A stretch of 64,000 bases of DNA from Serinicoccus chungangensis (GTDB lineage Bacteria; Actinomycetota; Actinomycetes; Actinomycetales; Dermatophilaceae). How positions within the stretch are numbered: position 1 is the first letter of the stretch; each line of letters opens with the position of its first letter. Location of the stretch: contig NZ_CP040887.1 in NCBI RefSeq assembly GCF_006337125.1, positions 992,001 through 1,056,000 of the forward strand. Direction: 5' to 3'. The position numbers and the translations under genes are program-made. Positions 43,276-53,180 of the stretch are shown here, in pieces. A model generated the notes under the pieces. The model was not told the origin of the DNA and ran no database searches. It saw nothing but the letters and a program-made list of their open reading frames with translations.

Positions 43276-43380
43276 CTGCCGCGCGTCCGGTGCGGCCCAG
43301 CCGCGCGTCCGGTGCGGTCCTACCGCGCGTCCGGTGCGGCCCTGCCGCGCGTCCGGTGCGGCCCTACGGCGCGTCCGGTG
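43276..43380. repeat. 22-bp minisatellite, five tandem copies
   Basis: The core GCGCGTCCGGTG begins at 43281, 43303, 43325, 43347 and 43369, an exact 22-bp period. The variable 4-5 bases in between are mainly CCCTG, CCCAG, TCCTA or CCCTA. Each unit contains CCGC and GCGG ends that can pair. It fills the gap between coaE and the S9 peptidase, and the last copy encodes the peptidase C-terminus (PDAP and stop). It is not a CRISPR: the spacers are too short and the array is one continuous repeat. Confidence 0.85.
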
Positions 43381-45493
43381 CCGGAGGGGGCGTGAGGCCG
43401 AGGTGCTGGGTGGCGGTGGCCGTCGCGGCGGGCGGTGCCTCGCCGAGCACGTGCTCGGCCAGGAACGCGCTGACGACGGAGTACCAGACCGTGGCGTGCT
43501 GCGGGCTCATGATCCAGTGGTTCTCCTGCGGGAAGTAGAGGAACCGGTGCGGGGTCGTGCCGTCCTCCGCCTGGGGCAGCCCCGAGCGCGACAGCAGCTC
43601 GTACCACAGCCGCAGGCCCTCGCCGATCGGCACGCGGTAGTCCTTGTCGCCGTGGATGACGAGCATCGGGGTGACGATCTGCTCGACGAACCGGTGCGGG
43701 CTGTGGTCCGCGCTCATCTGGGGCGTCATCTCGCGCTGCCAGTAGAACGCGGCGTCCGTCGTCGGGCCGAAGCCGTCCAGGGCCCACAGCGAGGCGTGCG
43801 TGACGATCGCCCGGAACCGGTCGGTGTGCCCGGCCACCCAGTTGGCCATGTAGCCCCCGAACGAGCCACCCATCGCCGCGGTCCGGTCGCCGTCGATGTC
43901 GGGGCGCGCCACCGTCGCGTCGGTGACGGCCATGAGGTCGGTGTAGGGCGCGTCGCCCCAGGCGCCCCACCCGCGGCGCACGAACTCCTGGCCGTATCCG
44001 GTGGACAGCGCCGGGTCCGGGAGCAGCACGGCGTACCCCTGGGCCGTCATGAGCCAGGGGTTCCACCGCCACGTCCAGGCGTTCCAGGACCCGAGCGGCC
44101 CACCGTGGATCCACAGGAGCAGCGGGTGGCCGGACGCCCCCGGCTCGTCCTCGGGCAGGGCCAGCCAGGCCCGCACCCGGCTCCCGTCCGCCGCCGTGGT
44201 CTCGACCTCCTCGAGCCGACCGGGGATCTGGGGGCGCTCGGCCGGACCCGGGAGCGGGGTCACCTCGCCGGAGGCGACGTCGAGCCGGACGACCTCGGGC
44301 GGGAAGAGGTAGGACGAGCGCACGCCGTAGGCGGTGGCGCCGTCCGGGGACAGGACGAGGTCGCTCCACGCGGCGTCGTCGTGGGTGACCTGCGAGACCC
44401 GCCCGTCGGCGACGTCGATCCGGAAGACCGGCCGCCGGCCCTCGCTGTCGGCCAGCACCAGCACCGAGGCGCCGTCCGGCGTCCAGGCGACCGGCTGGGC
44501 CCAGCGGTCCCAGTCGTGGGCCAGCGGGGTCAGCTCCCCGGTGCCGGTGTCCATGACGTGCAGGCGCGGGTGGGGCGGCCGGTCCGGGGCGGTGACCTCG
44601 CCGACGACGACGACCGCCCGGGTGCCGTCCGGGCTGACCGGCCCGGCGTGCGCCTCGGACCCCTCGAGGTCCAGCAGCGTGCGCATCTCGCCGTCCGCGA
44701 CGTCGACCCGGGCGATGGTGGCGCGCAGGTCGGCCCGTCCCGTCGGGACGCTGAGGTCGACGAGCGCGAAGCTGCCGTCCGGGGACACCCTCGGGCTGGG
44801 CTCGTGGAGCGGGGGGTGCTGGCCGCCGGTGAGCAGCCGCAGGTGGCGCTCCCGCGCCCGGTCGGTGGTCCCGGGCAGCCGGGGGTCCTCCTCCGTCTCC
44901 CGGGAGGGGTCCGGGCCGTCCTCGAGGGCGAACACCTGCGGCACGTGCGGCCCCAGGTCGTGGTCCCAGTAGCGGACGGGGTAGGAGGAGTGCAGGATCG
45001 CGTCGACCTTGGCGGTGCGTCGTCCCTCGTGCAGGGTCCGGTGCTGGGCCTCGTCCGCGGCGCCGGGCAGCAGGCCCGCGACGACGAGGGTGCGGTCGGC
45101 GTCCCGGGCGCAGACGACGCCGGACACCCCGCCGGGCCGTCGCAGGACGACGCGCGCCTCGCCGCCGCGTGCGGGGACCTGCCACAGTGCCGAGGCGGGC
45201 TCGCTGTCGTCGTCGCCGTCCGGGTCGGGGCGGGCGGAGGTGAAGTAGAGGTCGCCGTCGGCGCTGAAGGCGGCACCGGTCTCGCCCTTCGCGCTGCGCG
45301 TGATGCGGTATGCCGCCCGCTCGCCGGAGGGGTCCAGCTCCCAGAGCGCGGACACGAAGCCGGTGCCCGACGAGGTGGGCGTCGACACCGAGGTCACCAG
45401 GCGCGTCCCGTCCGAGCTCAGCGCCAGCCCGGAGACCCGGGGGAGGGCCACGTAGTGGGACAGGTCGTGGAAGGGGGTCACCGGTGAGGTCAT
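43364..45493 (-). CDS. S9-family prolyl-oligopeptidase-like serine peptidase
   Basis: This 709-aa cytosolic protein has residues 1-430 as a beta-propeller made of repeated WxxD and SPDG blades. The C-terminal alpha/beta-hydrolase domain has nucleophile GGSFGGYMANW, Asp in HGDKDYRVP, and His in PQENHWIM. The arrangement matches acylaminoacyl-peptidase/dipeptidyl-peptidase relatives, which cleave short peptides. ATG 45493 is in a GGTATGAC context with no Shine-Dalgarno; TAGGAA lies at -12 to -7. The end of the gene lies in the 22-bp repeat array. It is divergent from the PAC2 gene. Confidence 0.9.
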   Translation of the reverse strand: MTSPVTPFHDLSHYVALPRVSGLALSSDGTRLVTSVSTPTSSGTGFVSALWELDPSGERAAYRITRSAKGETGAAFSADGDLYFTSARPDPDGDDDSEPASALWQVPARGGEARVVLRRPGGVSGVVCARDADRTLVVAGLLPGAADEAQHRTLHEGRRTAKVDAILHSSYPVRYWDHDLGPHVPQVFALEDGPDPSRETEEDPRLPGTTDRARERHLRLLTGGQHPPLHEPSPRVSPDGSFALVDLSVPTGRADLRATIARVDVADGEMRTLLDLEGSEAHAGPVSPDGTRAVVVVGEVTAPDRPPHPRLHVMDTGTGELTPLAHDWDRWAQPVAWTPDGASVLVLADSEGRRPVFRIDVADGRVSQVTHDDAAWSDLVLSPDGATAYGVRSSYLFPPEVVRLDVASGEVTPLPGPAERPQIPGRLEEVETTAADGSRVRAWLALPEDEPGASGHPLLLWIHGGPLGSWNAWTWRWNPWLMTAQGYAVLLPDPALSTGYGQEFVRRGWGAWGDAPYTDLMAVTDATVARPDIDGDRTAAMGGSFGGYMANWVAGHTDRFRAIVTHASLWALDGFGPTTDAAFYWQREMTPQMSADHSPHRFVEQIVTPMLVIHGDKDYRVPIGEGLRLWYELLSRSGLPQAEDGTTPHRFLYFPQENHWIMSPQHATVWYSVVSAFLAEHVLGEAPPAATATATQHLGLTPPPAPDAP

Positions 45494-45609
45494 ACCCCGT
45501 TCCTATCATTGGCTGCCGACAGGCGCCCCGTCGCTCCCCCCGCCGACGGGCGGCACGGAATCCCCCGGCAGGTCGGGGCGTTGAGAGGGCAGACCAGAGA
45601 GGAGACACC

Positions 45610-46590
45610 GTGACGACGCACTCGCCACTGTTCCGGCTGGAGGCTGACGCCGCCCGCCAGCCCCAGCCAGCCCCGCTGCTGCTGGTGTCCCTGGAGGGCT
45701 TCCTCGACGCCGGGCAGGTGAGGTCCACGCTCGCCGACCACCTGCTCGACACCCTCGAGCACGAGGTGGTCGCGACCTTCGACGTCGACGAGCTGGTGGA
45801 CTACCGCTCGCGGCGCCCGCTCATGACCTTCGACTCCGACCACTACACCGACTACGACGACCCCGCGCTGGTGCTCTACCGGCTCGTCGACGCCGCCGGG
45901 GAGCCCTTCCTGCTGCTGCACGGCATCGAGCCGGACTACCGCTGGGAGGCTTTCGTCGACGCCGTCCGCCAGCTGGGGCTGGCCTTCGGGGTCCGCCGCA
46001 TGGTGAGCGCCCACGGGATCCCCATGGCCGTGCCGCACACCCGTCCGGTGGGCACCACGCGCTTCGCCAGCGACAGCTCGGTGCTGGGGGACTACACGCC
46101 TCTCTTCGGGCAGGTGCGCATCCCCTCCAGCGCCGACTCGCTGCTGCACCTGCGGCTCGCCGAGTCGGGGCTGCTGACCATGGGCGTGGCTGTGCACGTG
46201 CCGCACTACCTGGCCGAGACGCAGTTCGGGGACGCGGTCGTGGCGGCGGCGGACGCGCTCATGGATCTCAGCGGTCTCGTGCTCCCGACGGCCGACCTGG
46301 TCGCGATGGCGGGGCTGACCCGCGGTCGGATCGAGGACGAGCTGGCCAGCAACGACGAGGCCCGCGAGGTCGTCGAGGGTCTGGAGCAGCGCTACGACCA
46401 CTTCATCGAGGGCCAGCGCCGCAAGAGCCTGCTGGCCGCCGAGGTCGCCAACCTGCCCAGCGCCGAGGAGATCGGCGCGCAGTTCGAGGCCTTCCTGCGC
46501 GACCCGGAGTCGGTGGACGACGACGGCGCCGACGAGGGGGAGGGTCCCACGCCGCCGACCGAGGATCAGGAGGGCGGCGGCAGGTCGTAG
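45610..46590 (+). CDS. PAC2-family protein
   Basis: This 326-aa protein has the PAC2 fold signatures LLLVSLEGFLDAGQV and TFDVDELVDYRSRRP, the RMVSAHGIPMAVPHTRP segment, and the later HVPHYLAETQF. PAC2 proteins include eukaryotic proteasome-assembly chaperones; in actinobacteria they are widespread and their role is unproven. The C-terminal 40 residues are acidic and disordered. GTG 45610 has AGAGGAGA upstream; a longer frame to the left has no support. The 3' end overlaps the convergent gene at 46566 by 25 bp. Confidence 0.85.
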   Translation: MTTHSPLFRLEADAARQPQPAPLLLVSLEGFLDAGQVRSTLADHLLDTLEHEVVATFDVDELVDYRSRRPLMTFDSDHYTDYDDPALVLYRLVDAAGEPFLLLHGIEPDYRWEAFVDAVRQLGLAFGVRRMVSAHGIPMAVPHTRPVGTTRFASDSSVLGDYTPLFGQVRIPSSADSLLHLRLAESGLLTMGVAVHVPHYLAETQFGDAVVAAADALMDLSGLVLPTADLVAMAGLTRGRIEDELASNDEAREVVEGLEQRYDHFIEGQRRKSLLAAEVANLPSAEEIGAQFEAFLRDPESVDDDGADEGEGPTPPTEDQEGGGRS

Positions 46591-47207
46591 CGCGGGCCGC
46601 TCGGGGCGTCGGTCGCAGGAGTCGGCCGCCGGTCGCCCCCAGCGGGCCTGCCGGTGAGCCGTGGGACCGGGGTGTAGGCCGCGGGGTCCGGGCCCGGGTC
46701 GGTGGCCTGCCCCCGACGTCGGCCCAGCACCGCCAGGGCGGCGCACGCCAGCCCCAGGGGGAGCAGGAGCAGGCCCAGCGTCAGCCCGGTGCCGCCACGC
46801 AGCCCGGTGGGCGCGGTCCGAGGTCCGTAGGGACCGGCGTAGACGGCGTCGTCGGTGTCGCAGACGAGGGTGGCCGGGCCGCTGGTCTGGTCGGGCCCCG
46901 TGCGCGCGACCTCGTGGAAGTCCGCGCCCTGCACCCGGGTCGTGAAGTCCTGCTCGGGCCGCAGCAGGAGCGTGTCGTCCAGCGTGCAGGCGGTGCTCTC
47001 CCGGGTCTGCGCCGAGCGCGACCAGACGGACATCCCCTCCTCCGGCACGACCACCTCCTGCCCCGGCACCACCCCCACGAGGTCGGTGGTGGACCGTCCC
47101 GCGGAGCCGCTCGCCCCGAGCGCCAGCAGCACGATCCCGGTCAGTCCCAGCAGCACCGCGAGGAGCCAGAGCACCCGGACCCCCGTCGCCCGCCGTCCTG
47201 ACGTCAT
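46566..47207 (-). CDS. Small membrane protein, two helices and a Cys-containing extracellular domain
   Basis: This 213-aa protein has helix 1 at about residues 11-32 and an extracellular region of about 100 residues with two Cys (STACTLDD and ATLVCDTDD). Helix 2 lies at about 140-163, followed by a Pro/Gly-rich tail ending PPPS. Its layout resembles the proteins at 15865 and 16680, but sequence identity is low. No named family is recognised. ATG 47207 has no ribosome site; TAGGTT at -13 to -8 suggests a leaderless transcript. It overlaps the PAC2 gene tail and is divergent from the EcsC gene. Confidence 0.7.
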   Translation of the reverse strand: MTSGRRATGVRVLWLLAVLLGLTGIVLLALGASGSAGRSTTDLVGVVPGQEVVVPEEGMSVWSRSAQTRESTACTLDDTLLLRPEQDFTTRVQGADFHEVARTGPDQTSGPATLVCDTDDAVYAGPYGPRTAPTGLRGGTGLTLGLLLLPLGLACAALAVLGRRRGQATDPGPDPAAYTPVPRLTGRPAGGDRRPTPATDAPSGPRYDLPPPS

Positions 47208-47214
47208 ACCGCGC

Positions 47215-47220
47215 AACCTA
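47215..47220 (-). promoter_or_regulatory. Candidate -10 element for leaderless transcript of the 46566 gene
   Basis: TAGGTT on the minus strand ends 7 nt before ATG 47207. No Shine-Dalgarno is visible. Confidence 0.45.
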
Positions 47221-47276
47221 ACGCACCCCGTGTCAGGATGAGCGCGACCCTGTGCCCCGAGAAGAGGAGAGACGAC

Positions 47277-47993
47277 GTGGCTGGACCCGAGTCCGACGTG
47301 GCCGTGAAGCCCGACCCCGAGCTGGAGGAGGGAGGGCGCCTGGACGCCCTGGCGAACGCCTTCATCGGCAAGCTGCTCGACTTCGGCGTCGACGGCATCG
47401 GTCCGCTGCAGTCCTCCAGCGAGGTCCTGGCCCGGGTGCGGAGCAAGCACGGCGAGGACCGTGACCGGGTGGTCGACGCCATCGTCTCCGAGCACATTCG
47501 CAAGGGGGCCGTCGGCGGTTTCGTCACCGGCGTGGGAGGCATCTTCACCATGCCGGTGGCCATCCCGGTCAACGTGCTCGAGTTCTACACCTTCGCCACC
47601 CGCATGGTCGCCGCCATCGCCGAGGAGCGCGGCTACGACGTGAGCAGCAGGTCCACCCGTGCCGCCGTCCTGCTGTCGCTCGTCGGCGCGGATGCCGACG
47701 AGCTCATGCGCAAGGCGGGGGTCACGACGGCCATGGGCATGACCGGGTCCGGCCGGCTGGCCAACCTGGCGACGTCCCGGCTGCCCAAGGCGGCGGCCAT
47801 GATGGTCAACAAGGCCGTCGGGTTCCGGCTGCTGACGGCCGTCGGTGGTCGGGCCCTCGGCCGGTTCGTGCGCTTCGTGCCGGTGGCCGGGGGCGTCATC
47901 GGCGCCGGGCTGGACGGCTACCTCATGAAGCGCATCGCCGACCACGCTCGCCGTGAGTTCGTCGACCGGGAGTCCGGCGCCGCCGCCGGCTGA
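47277..47993 (+). CDS. EcsC-family protein
   Basis: This 238-aa protein has a hydrophobic middle (about 75-105, GGFVTGVGGIFTMPVAIPVN) followed by EFYTFATRMVAAIAEERGYD. A second hydrophobic part, VGGRALGRFVRFVPVAGGVI, lies near the end. The pattern matches EcsC, the third protein of the Ecs ABC system, which also occurs alone and in toxin-like contexts; its role here is unknown. GTG 47277 has AGAGGAGAG 6 nt upstream, better than the upstream ATG in the same frame. It is divergent from the small membrane protein. Confidence 0.8.
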   Translation: MAGPESDVAVKPDPELEEGGRLDALANAFIGKLLDFGVDGIGPLQSSSEVLARVRSKHGEDRDRVVDAIVSEHIRKGAVGGFVTGVGGIFTMPVAIPVNVLEFYTFATRMVAAIAEERGYDVSSRSTRAAVLLSLVGADADELMRKAGVTTAMGMTGSGRLANLATSRLPKAAAMMVNKAVGFRLLTAVGGRALGRFVRFVPVAGGVIGAGLDGYLMKRIADHARREFVDRESGAAAG

Positions 47994-47996
47994 AGG

Positions 47997-48005
47997 TTAT
48001 CCACA
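47997..48005 (+). other. DnaA-box-like nonamer
   Basis: TTATCCACA is a perfect DnaA-box consensus, 51 bp before the DUF4192 gene. It is single and its neighbours are not origin genes, so it may be a regulatory DnaA site or chance. Confidence 0.35.
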
Positions 48006-48055
48006 GATCGCGAGCGGGTCCGCCACGGCGGGCCCGTTCGCGGCACGCTGGGGGT

Positions 48056-49297
48056 ATGACGAACCACGAGCCCGGGGGGCGCTCGCCGGAGCCGGACCTC
48101 CCCGCACCTGAGACCACCTCCACCTCGACGCGCCCCCCGGGCCCCCCGCTCCGGCTCAGCGGCGCCGGGCAGCTGCTGGCGGTGCTGCCGCACCTGCTCG
48201 GCTACCGGCCCCGGCGCAGCATCGTGGTCGTGGTGCTGGCCCTGGACCAGCGGGGCTCCCTGGGCGAGATGGTCTTCACCGGCCGGGTGGACCTGCCGGC
48301 GACACCGGACCTCGGGGCGGCCCTGCGGCAGCTGCGCTTCGCGGTGCAGCAGGCGGCGGACACCTCGTCCGGGCCCACCCTGCTGGCGGTGTTCGGGCAC
48401 GACCTGCCCGCCCGCCCCGACGGCGAGGTCGAGGGGCCCGCCGTGGACGGGCTGCTGGCGGCGTCCCGGGGGCTGGCCGACGAGACCGGCTGCCACGTGC
48501 ACGACCTCCTCCTCGTCCGCGACACGGACGGCGGACCGCAGATGTGCGCCGTGGTCGCCGACGGCGAGGACCTGACCGAGCAGGAGCGGTGCTGGCGGCC
48601 GGCGCCGTCCGCACCCGACGTGCCCGCCGTGGCCGACCTCGTCCTGAGCGGGCGGGGCGTGCTGCCGTCCCGGGCGGCCGTCGCCGCGTCGGTGCGCCGC
48701 CGTGACGAGGCGGCGACCCGGGCCACCGAGGTCGCGTTCCGCCTGCTCCACCTCGCCCCCGACCGGCTGGACGAGCGTCGTGCGGTCCGCGACCTGGACG
48801 CGTGGGTCCGCGGGGGCCGGACGCTGGACGCGCGGCAGCGGGCGCAGGTGGCCGTGGTGCTGCACGACCGGTGGGTGCGCGACGCCGTCCTGGCCCGGTG
48901 GCTGCCCGAGCTGCCCTGGGTGGAGGACGCCACGGTCCCCGACGCGCTGGTCGAGATGACCCGTCCCCTGCGACCCTGGCCCACGACCGACCACCACGAG
49001 GGTCTGGGGCGGCTGCTCACGCTGGTCTCTCAGGTGCCCCGCGACCTCGGGGGGCCGCTGCTCACCCTCGGCGCCATGGTCGCCTGGACGCGCGGCGACG
49101 GCGCCGTGGCCAACGAGGTGTGCGACCTCGCGCTCGAGGTCGACCCGGGCTGCCGGCTGGCCGGAATGCTCCGCCAGGCACTCGAGGTCGGGCTGCGCCC
49201 GCCGCGCCAGGACGCCGGTCGTGCCCACGGCTCGCGGCCCCGTGGGCGTCCGGGCCGACGCGCCCGGGGACGCTCGGGAGGGCTCCCGGCGGCCTGA
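48056..49297 (+). CDS. DUF4192-domain protein
   Basis: This 413-aa protein has residues 25-355 matching the DUF4192 pattern: LRLSGAGQLLAVLPHLLGYRPRRSIVVV at the start, and regularly spaced VAVVLHDRWVRDAVL and EVCDLALEVDPGCRLAGML near the end. DUF4192 is almost restricted to actinobacteria and has no known function. The C-terminal 30 residues are basic and rich in Arg and Gly. ATG 48056 is embedded in GGTATGAC with no ribosome site; CACGCT is at -12 to -7. It lies 46 bp upstream of the Usp gene. Confidence 0.82.
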   Translation: MTNHEPGGRSPEPDLPAPETTSTSTRPPGPPLRLSGAGQLLAVLPHLLGYRPRRSIVVVVLALDQRGSLGEMVFTGRVDLPATPDLGAALRQLRFAVQQAADTSSGPTLLAVFGHDLPARPDGEVEGPAVDGLLAASRGLADETGCHVHDLLLVRDTDGGPQMCAVVADGEDLTEQERCWRPAPSAPDVPAVADLVLSGRGVLPSRAAVAASVRRRDEAATRATEVAFRLLHLAPDRLDERRAVRDLDAWVRGGRTLDARQRAQVAVVLHDRWVRDAVLARWLPELPWVEDATVPDALVEMTRPLRPWPTTDHHEGLGRLLTLVSQVPRDLGGPLLTLGAMVAWTRGDGAVANEVCDLALEVDPGCRLAGMLRQALEVGLRPPRQDAGRAHGSRPRGRPGRRARGRSGGLPAA

Positions 49298-49342
49298 GGT
49301 GTAGCCTCGCGGCACATCTCATCACGCAGGAGGACGCCGTCC

Positions 49343-49750
49343 ATGTCGATCATCGTTGGCTACATCCCGACCCGCGAGGGCCGGGCGGCGCTGGTCGCCG
49401 CCCGCACCGAGGCGCTGATGCGCAAGGTGAAGCTCATCGTCGTCAACTCCCACCGGGGAGGACGTGACTTCGACGCGGGGGAGGCGCGGCGCTTCGAGGA
49501 GGAGCTGGACGCGGTCGCTCAGGAGCTGGACGGTGCCGGGATCGAGCACGAGGTGCGCGCCCTGGCCCGGGGCAACGAGCCGGCCGAGGACCTCATCGAG
49601 GTGGCGGGCGACAGCGACGCCGACCTCATCGTCATCGGGCTGCGGCGGCGCACGCCCATCGGCAAGCTCATCCTGGGATCCAACGCGCAGCGCATCCTCC
49701 TGGAGGCGCAGTGCCCGGTGCTCGCCGTCAAGGCCGGCGAAGGCGACTGA
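49343..49750 (+). CDS. Universal stress protein (single UspA domain)
   Basis: This 135-aa protein has a Rossmann-like UspA fold: IIVGYIPTREGRAAL at the start, VVNSHRGG, and the ATP-binding loop LIVIGLRRRTPIGKLILGSN with the G-x-x-G-x9-G-S pattern slightly altered. Usp proteins bind ATP and accumulate under stress or starvation. GGAGGAC lies about 8 nt before ATG 49343. Its gene is 46 bp after DUF4192 and before the sigA promoter region. The pattern ending CPVLAVKAG is complete, so the protein is full length. Confidence 0.88.
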   Translation: MSIIVGYIPTREGRAALVAARTEALMRKVKLIVVNSHRGGRDFDAGEARRFEEELDAVAQELDGAGIEHEVRALARGNEPAEDLIEVAGDSDADLIVIGLRRRTPIGKLILGSNAQRILLEAQCPVLAVKAGEGD

Positions 49751-49843
49751 GCCGGGCCGCGAACGCCCTCGCCGTCCGCGCCAGGGCGGTCGTGAGGGAG
49801 CTTCTGCGCACCCCGGGGAATGTGCGGGAGGGGGTCCAGGTTT

Positions 49844-49849
49844 TATAAT
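49844..49849 (+). promoter_or_regulatory. Consensus -10 box (TATAAT) of the sigA gene
   Basis: A perfect TATAAT, rare in this GC-rich window, lies 112 nt before the sigA start. TGTGCG at 49821-49826 is a poor -35 at 17-nt spacing. Transcription should begin near 49855, leaving a leader of about 105 nt. Confidence 0.65.
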
Positions 49850-49861
49850 GGTGTGAGCCGC

Positions 49862-49877
49862 GTGCCGCACCCGGCAC
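49862..49877 (+). promoter_or_regulatory. Hairpin in the sigA leader
   Basis: GTGCCG at 49862-49867 pairs with CGGCAC at 49872-49877 around a CACC loop, just after the expected transcript start. It could stabilise the mRNA 5' end. Nothing matches a known riboswitch. Confidence 0.35.
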
Positions 49878-49960
49878 CAATCACCACTTCTCGAGCGCGT
49901 CGGGTTCCCTCATGCCCGGCTGCGCTACACCTGCTGCCCCACAGAGAGTTGGTCCACCCC

Positions 49961-51625
<1,665 letters not shown>

Positions 51626-51637
51626 GCACACCCCCTC

Positions 51638-51676
51638 GAGCCCGGCCACCTGGCGACCCGCCAGGTGGCCGGGCTC
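51638..51676. terminator. Strong hairpin terminator between sigA and zwf
   Basis: A perfect 18-bp stem (51638-51655 with 51659-51676) encloses a 3-nt loop (ACC). It lies between convergent sigA and zwf, so it can serve both. It has no long T-tract and matches in design the hairpin at 10896. Confidence 0.75.
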
Positions 51677-51682
51677 GTCTCG

Positions 51683-53116
51683 TCAGCGCTGCCCCGACTC
51701 GCGCCACTGCCGCTCGAAGGGGAGCCGCCAGGTGAACGGGGTGATGAGCTGGTGGATCTGGTTCGGACCCCACGACCCCTTCTGGTACGGCCGGACCACG
51801 GGCGGGTTCTCGAGCAGCGGCTGGCTGATCTCCCAGAGCCGTTCGATGCCCGACGCGGACACGAAGAGCGTGCGGTCGCCGCGGGCCGCGTCGTAGATGA
51901 GCCGCTCGTAGGCCTCCAGCACGCTGCCCGCCCAGTCGGTGTCCTGCATGGAGAACTGCATCGAGAGCTTGTCCAGCTTCATGCCCGGTCCGGGCCGCTT
52001 GCCGTAGAAGCTCAGCGACATCCGGGCCCGGTCGGCGAGGTCGAAGGTGAGGTGGTCCGGGCCGTGGTCGCCGACGCCCGACCCCGGGGGGAACATTGAC
52101 TGCGGCGGCTCCCGGAACGCGATGGAGATGATGCGGGCGCCCTCGGCCAGCTGCTTGCCGGTGCGCAGGTAGAACGGCACCCCCGCCCAGCGCCAGTTGT
52201 CGACGAAGCACTTGAGCGCCACGAAGGTCTCGGTCTGGCTGTCGTCGCCGACCCCGGGCTCGTCCCGGTAGCCGACGTACTGCCCCCGCACCACGTCGCT
52301 GGGCTCCAGCGGGAGCATCGAGCGGAAGACCTTGTTCTTCTCCCGGCTGATCGCCAGCGGCTCCAGGGAGGTGGGCGGCTCCATCGCGGTGAAGGCCAGG
52401 ATCTGGAAGAGGTGGGTGACGACCATGTCGCGGTAGGCGCCGGTCTGCTCGTAGAAGTCGCCGCGCTGGGCGAGCCCCAGCGTCTCGGGCACGTCGATCT
52501 GGATGTGGTCGATGTGGTTGCGGTGCCAGATCGGCTCGAACAGTCCGTTGGCGAAGCGGAAGGCCAGGATGTTCTGCGCCGGCTCCTTGCCGAGGAAGTG
52601 GTCGATCCGGAAGATCTGCTCCTCGTCGAAGACCTCGTGCAGCCGCCCGTTGAGCTCGACGGCCGAGGCGTAGTCGGTGCCGAAGGGCTTCTCCATGATG
52701 ATGCGGCTGCGTTCCACCAGCCCGGCCGAGGCGATGGTGCCCACCGCCTTGAGCGCCGCCCTCGGCGGGACCGAGAGGTAGTGCAGGCGCAGCGGCTCCT
52801 CGCCCTCGAGCTGCTCCTCGGAGCGGTCGACCGCCGCGCGCAGCGCCTCCGGCCCCTCCGAGCCCGGGACGTAGTCCAGGTGCTGGGCGAAGTCCCTCAG
52901 CGCCGAGTTCTGGCAGTCCCGCACGCTGAACTCCTGGACCGCCTCCATCGCCAGGTCGCGGAACTCGTCCACCGACAGGTCGTCGAGCGAGGTCCCCACC
53001 ACCCGCAGGTCGTCGACGAGGCCGGACAGGAAGAGGTGCAGCACGCCGGGGATGAGCTTGCGACGGGCGAGGTCGCCGGTGGCCCCGAACAGGACGACGG
53101 TCAGCGGTGCGGTCAT
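51683..53116 (-). CDS. zwf: Glucose-6-phosphate 1-dehydrogenase
   Basis: This 477-aa enzyme oxidises glucose-6-phosphate with NADP (first step of the pentose phosphate route). The N-terminal Rossmann motif is VVLFGATGDLARRKLIP. The active-site motif is RIDHFLGKE (family RIDHYLGKE), with EKPFGTDYASA before it and GKQLAEGA later. The length is normal. ATG 53116 has no strong Shine-Dalgarno; CAGAGT lies at about -14. It lies 64 bp downstream of the transglutaminase gene on the same strand and faces sigA. No opcA, tal/tkt or gnd genes lie beside it. Confidence 0.92.
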   Translation of the reverse strand: MTAPLTVVLFGATGDLARRKLIPGVLHLFLSGLVDDLRVVGTSLDDLSVDEFRDLAMEAVQEFSVRDCQNSALRDFAQHLDYVPGSEGPEALRAAVDRSEEQLEGEEPLRLHYLSVPPRAALKAVGTIASAGLVERSRIIMEKPFGTDYASAVELNGRLHEVFDEEQIFRIDHFLGKEPAQNILAFRFANGLFEPIWHRNHIDHIQIDVPETLGLAQRGDFYEQTGAYRDMVVTHLFQILAFTAMEPPTSLEPLAISREKNKVFRSMLPLEPSDVVRGQYVGYRDEPGVGDDSQTETFVALKCFVDNWRWAGVPFYLRTGKQLAEGARIISIAFREPPQSMFPPGSGVGDHGPDHLTFDLADRARMSLSFYGKRPGPGMKLDKLSMQFSMQDTDWAGSVLEAYERLIYDAARGDRTLFVSASGIERLWEISQPLLENPPVVRPYQKGSWGPNQIHQLITPFTWRLPFERQWRESGQR

Positions 53117-53180
53117 GGGTCACCACTCTGTCGTCTCCGGCTGCCTGACGCCACCCCGCGGCCGACGCACCGGTGGGCGG

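Noticed and set aside
43276..43380. Possible CRISPR array
   Set aside because: The period is 22 bp with no unique spacers; it is a tandem minisatellite and no cas genes are visible.
36852..48005. Origin of replication suggested by DnaA-box-like nonamers
   Set aside because: Only two lone sites 11 kb apart, with no dnaA, dnaN, gyrB or AT-rich unwinding region.
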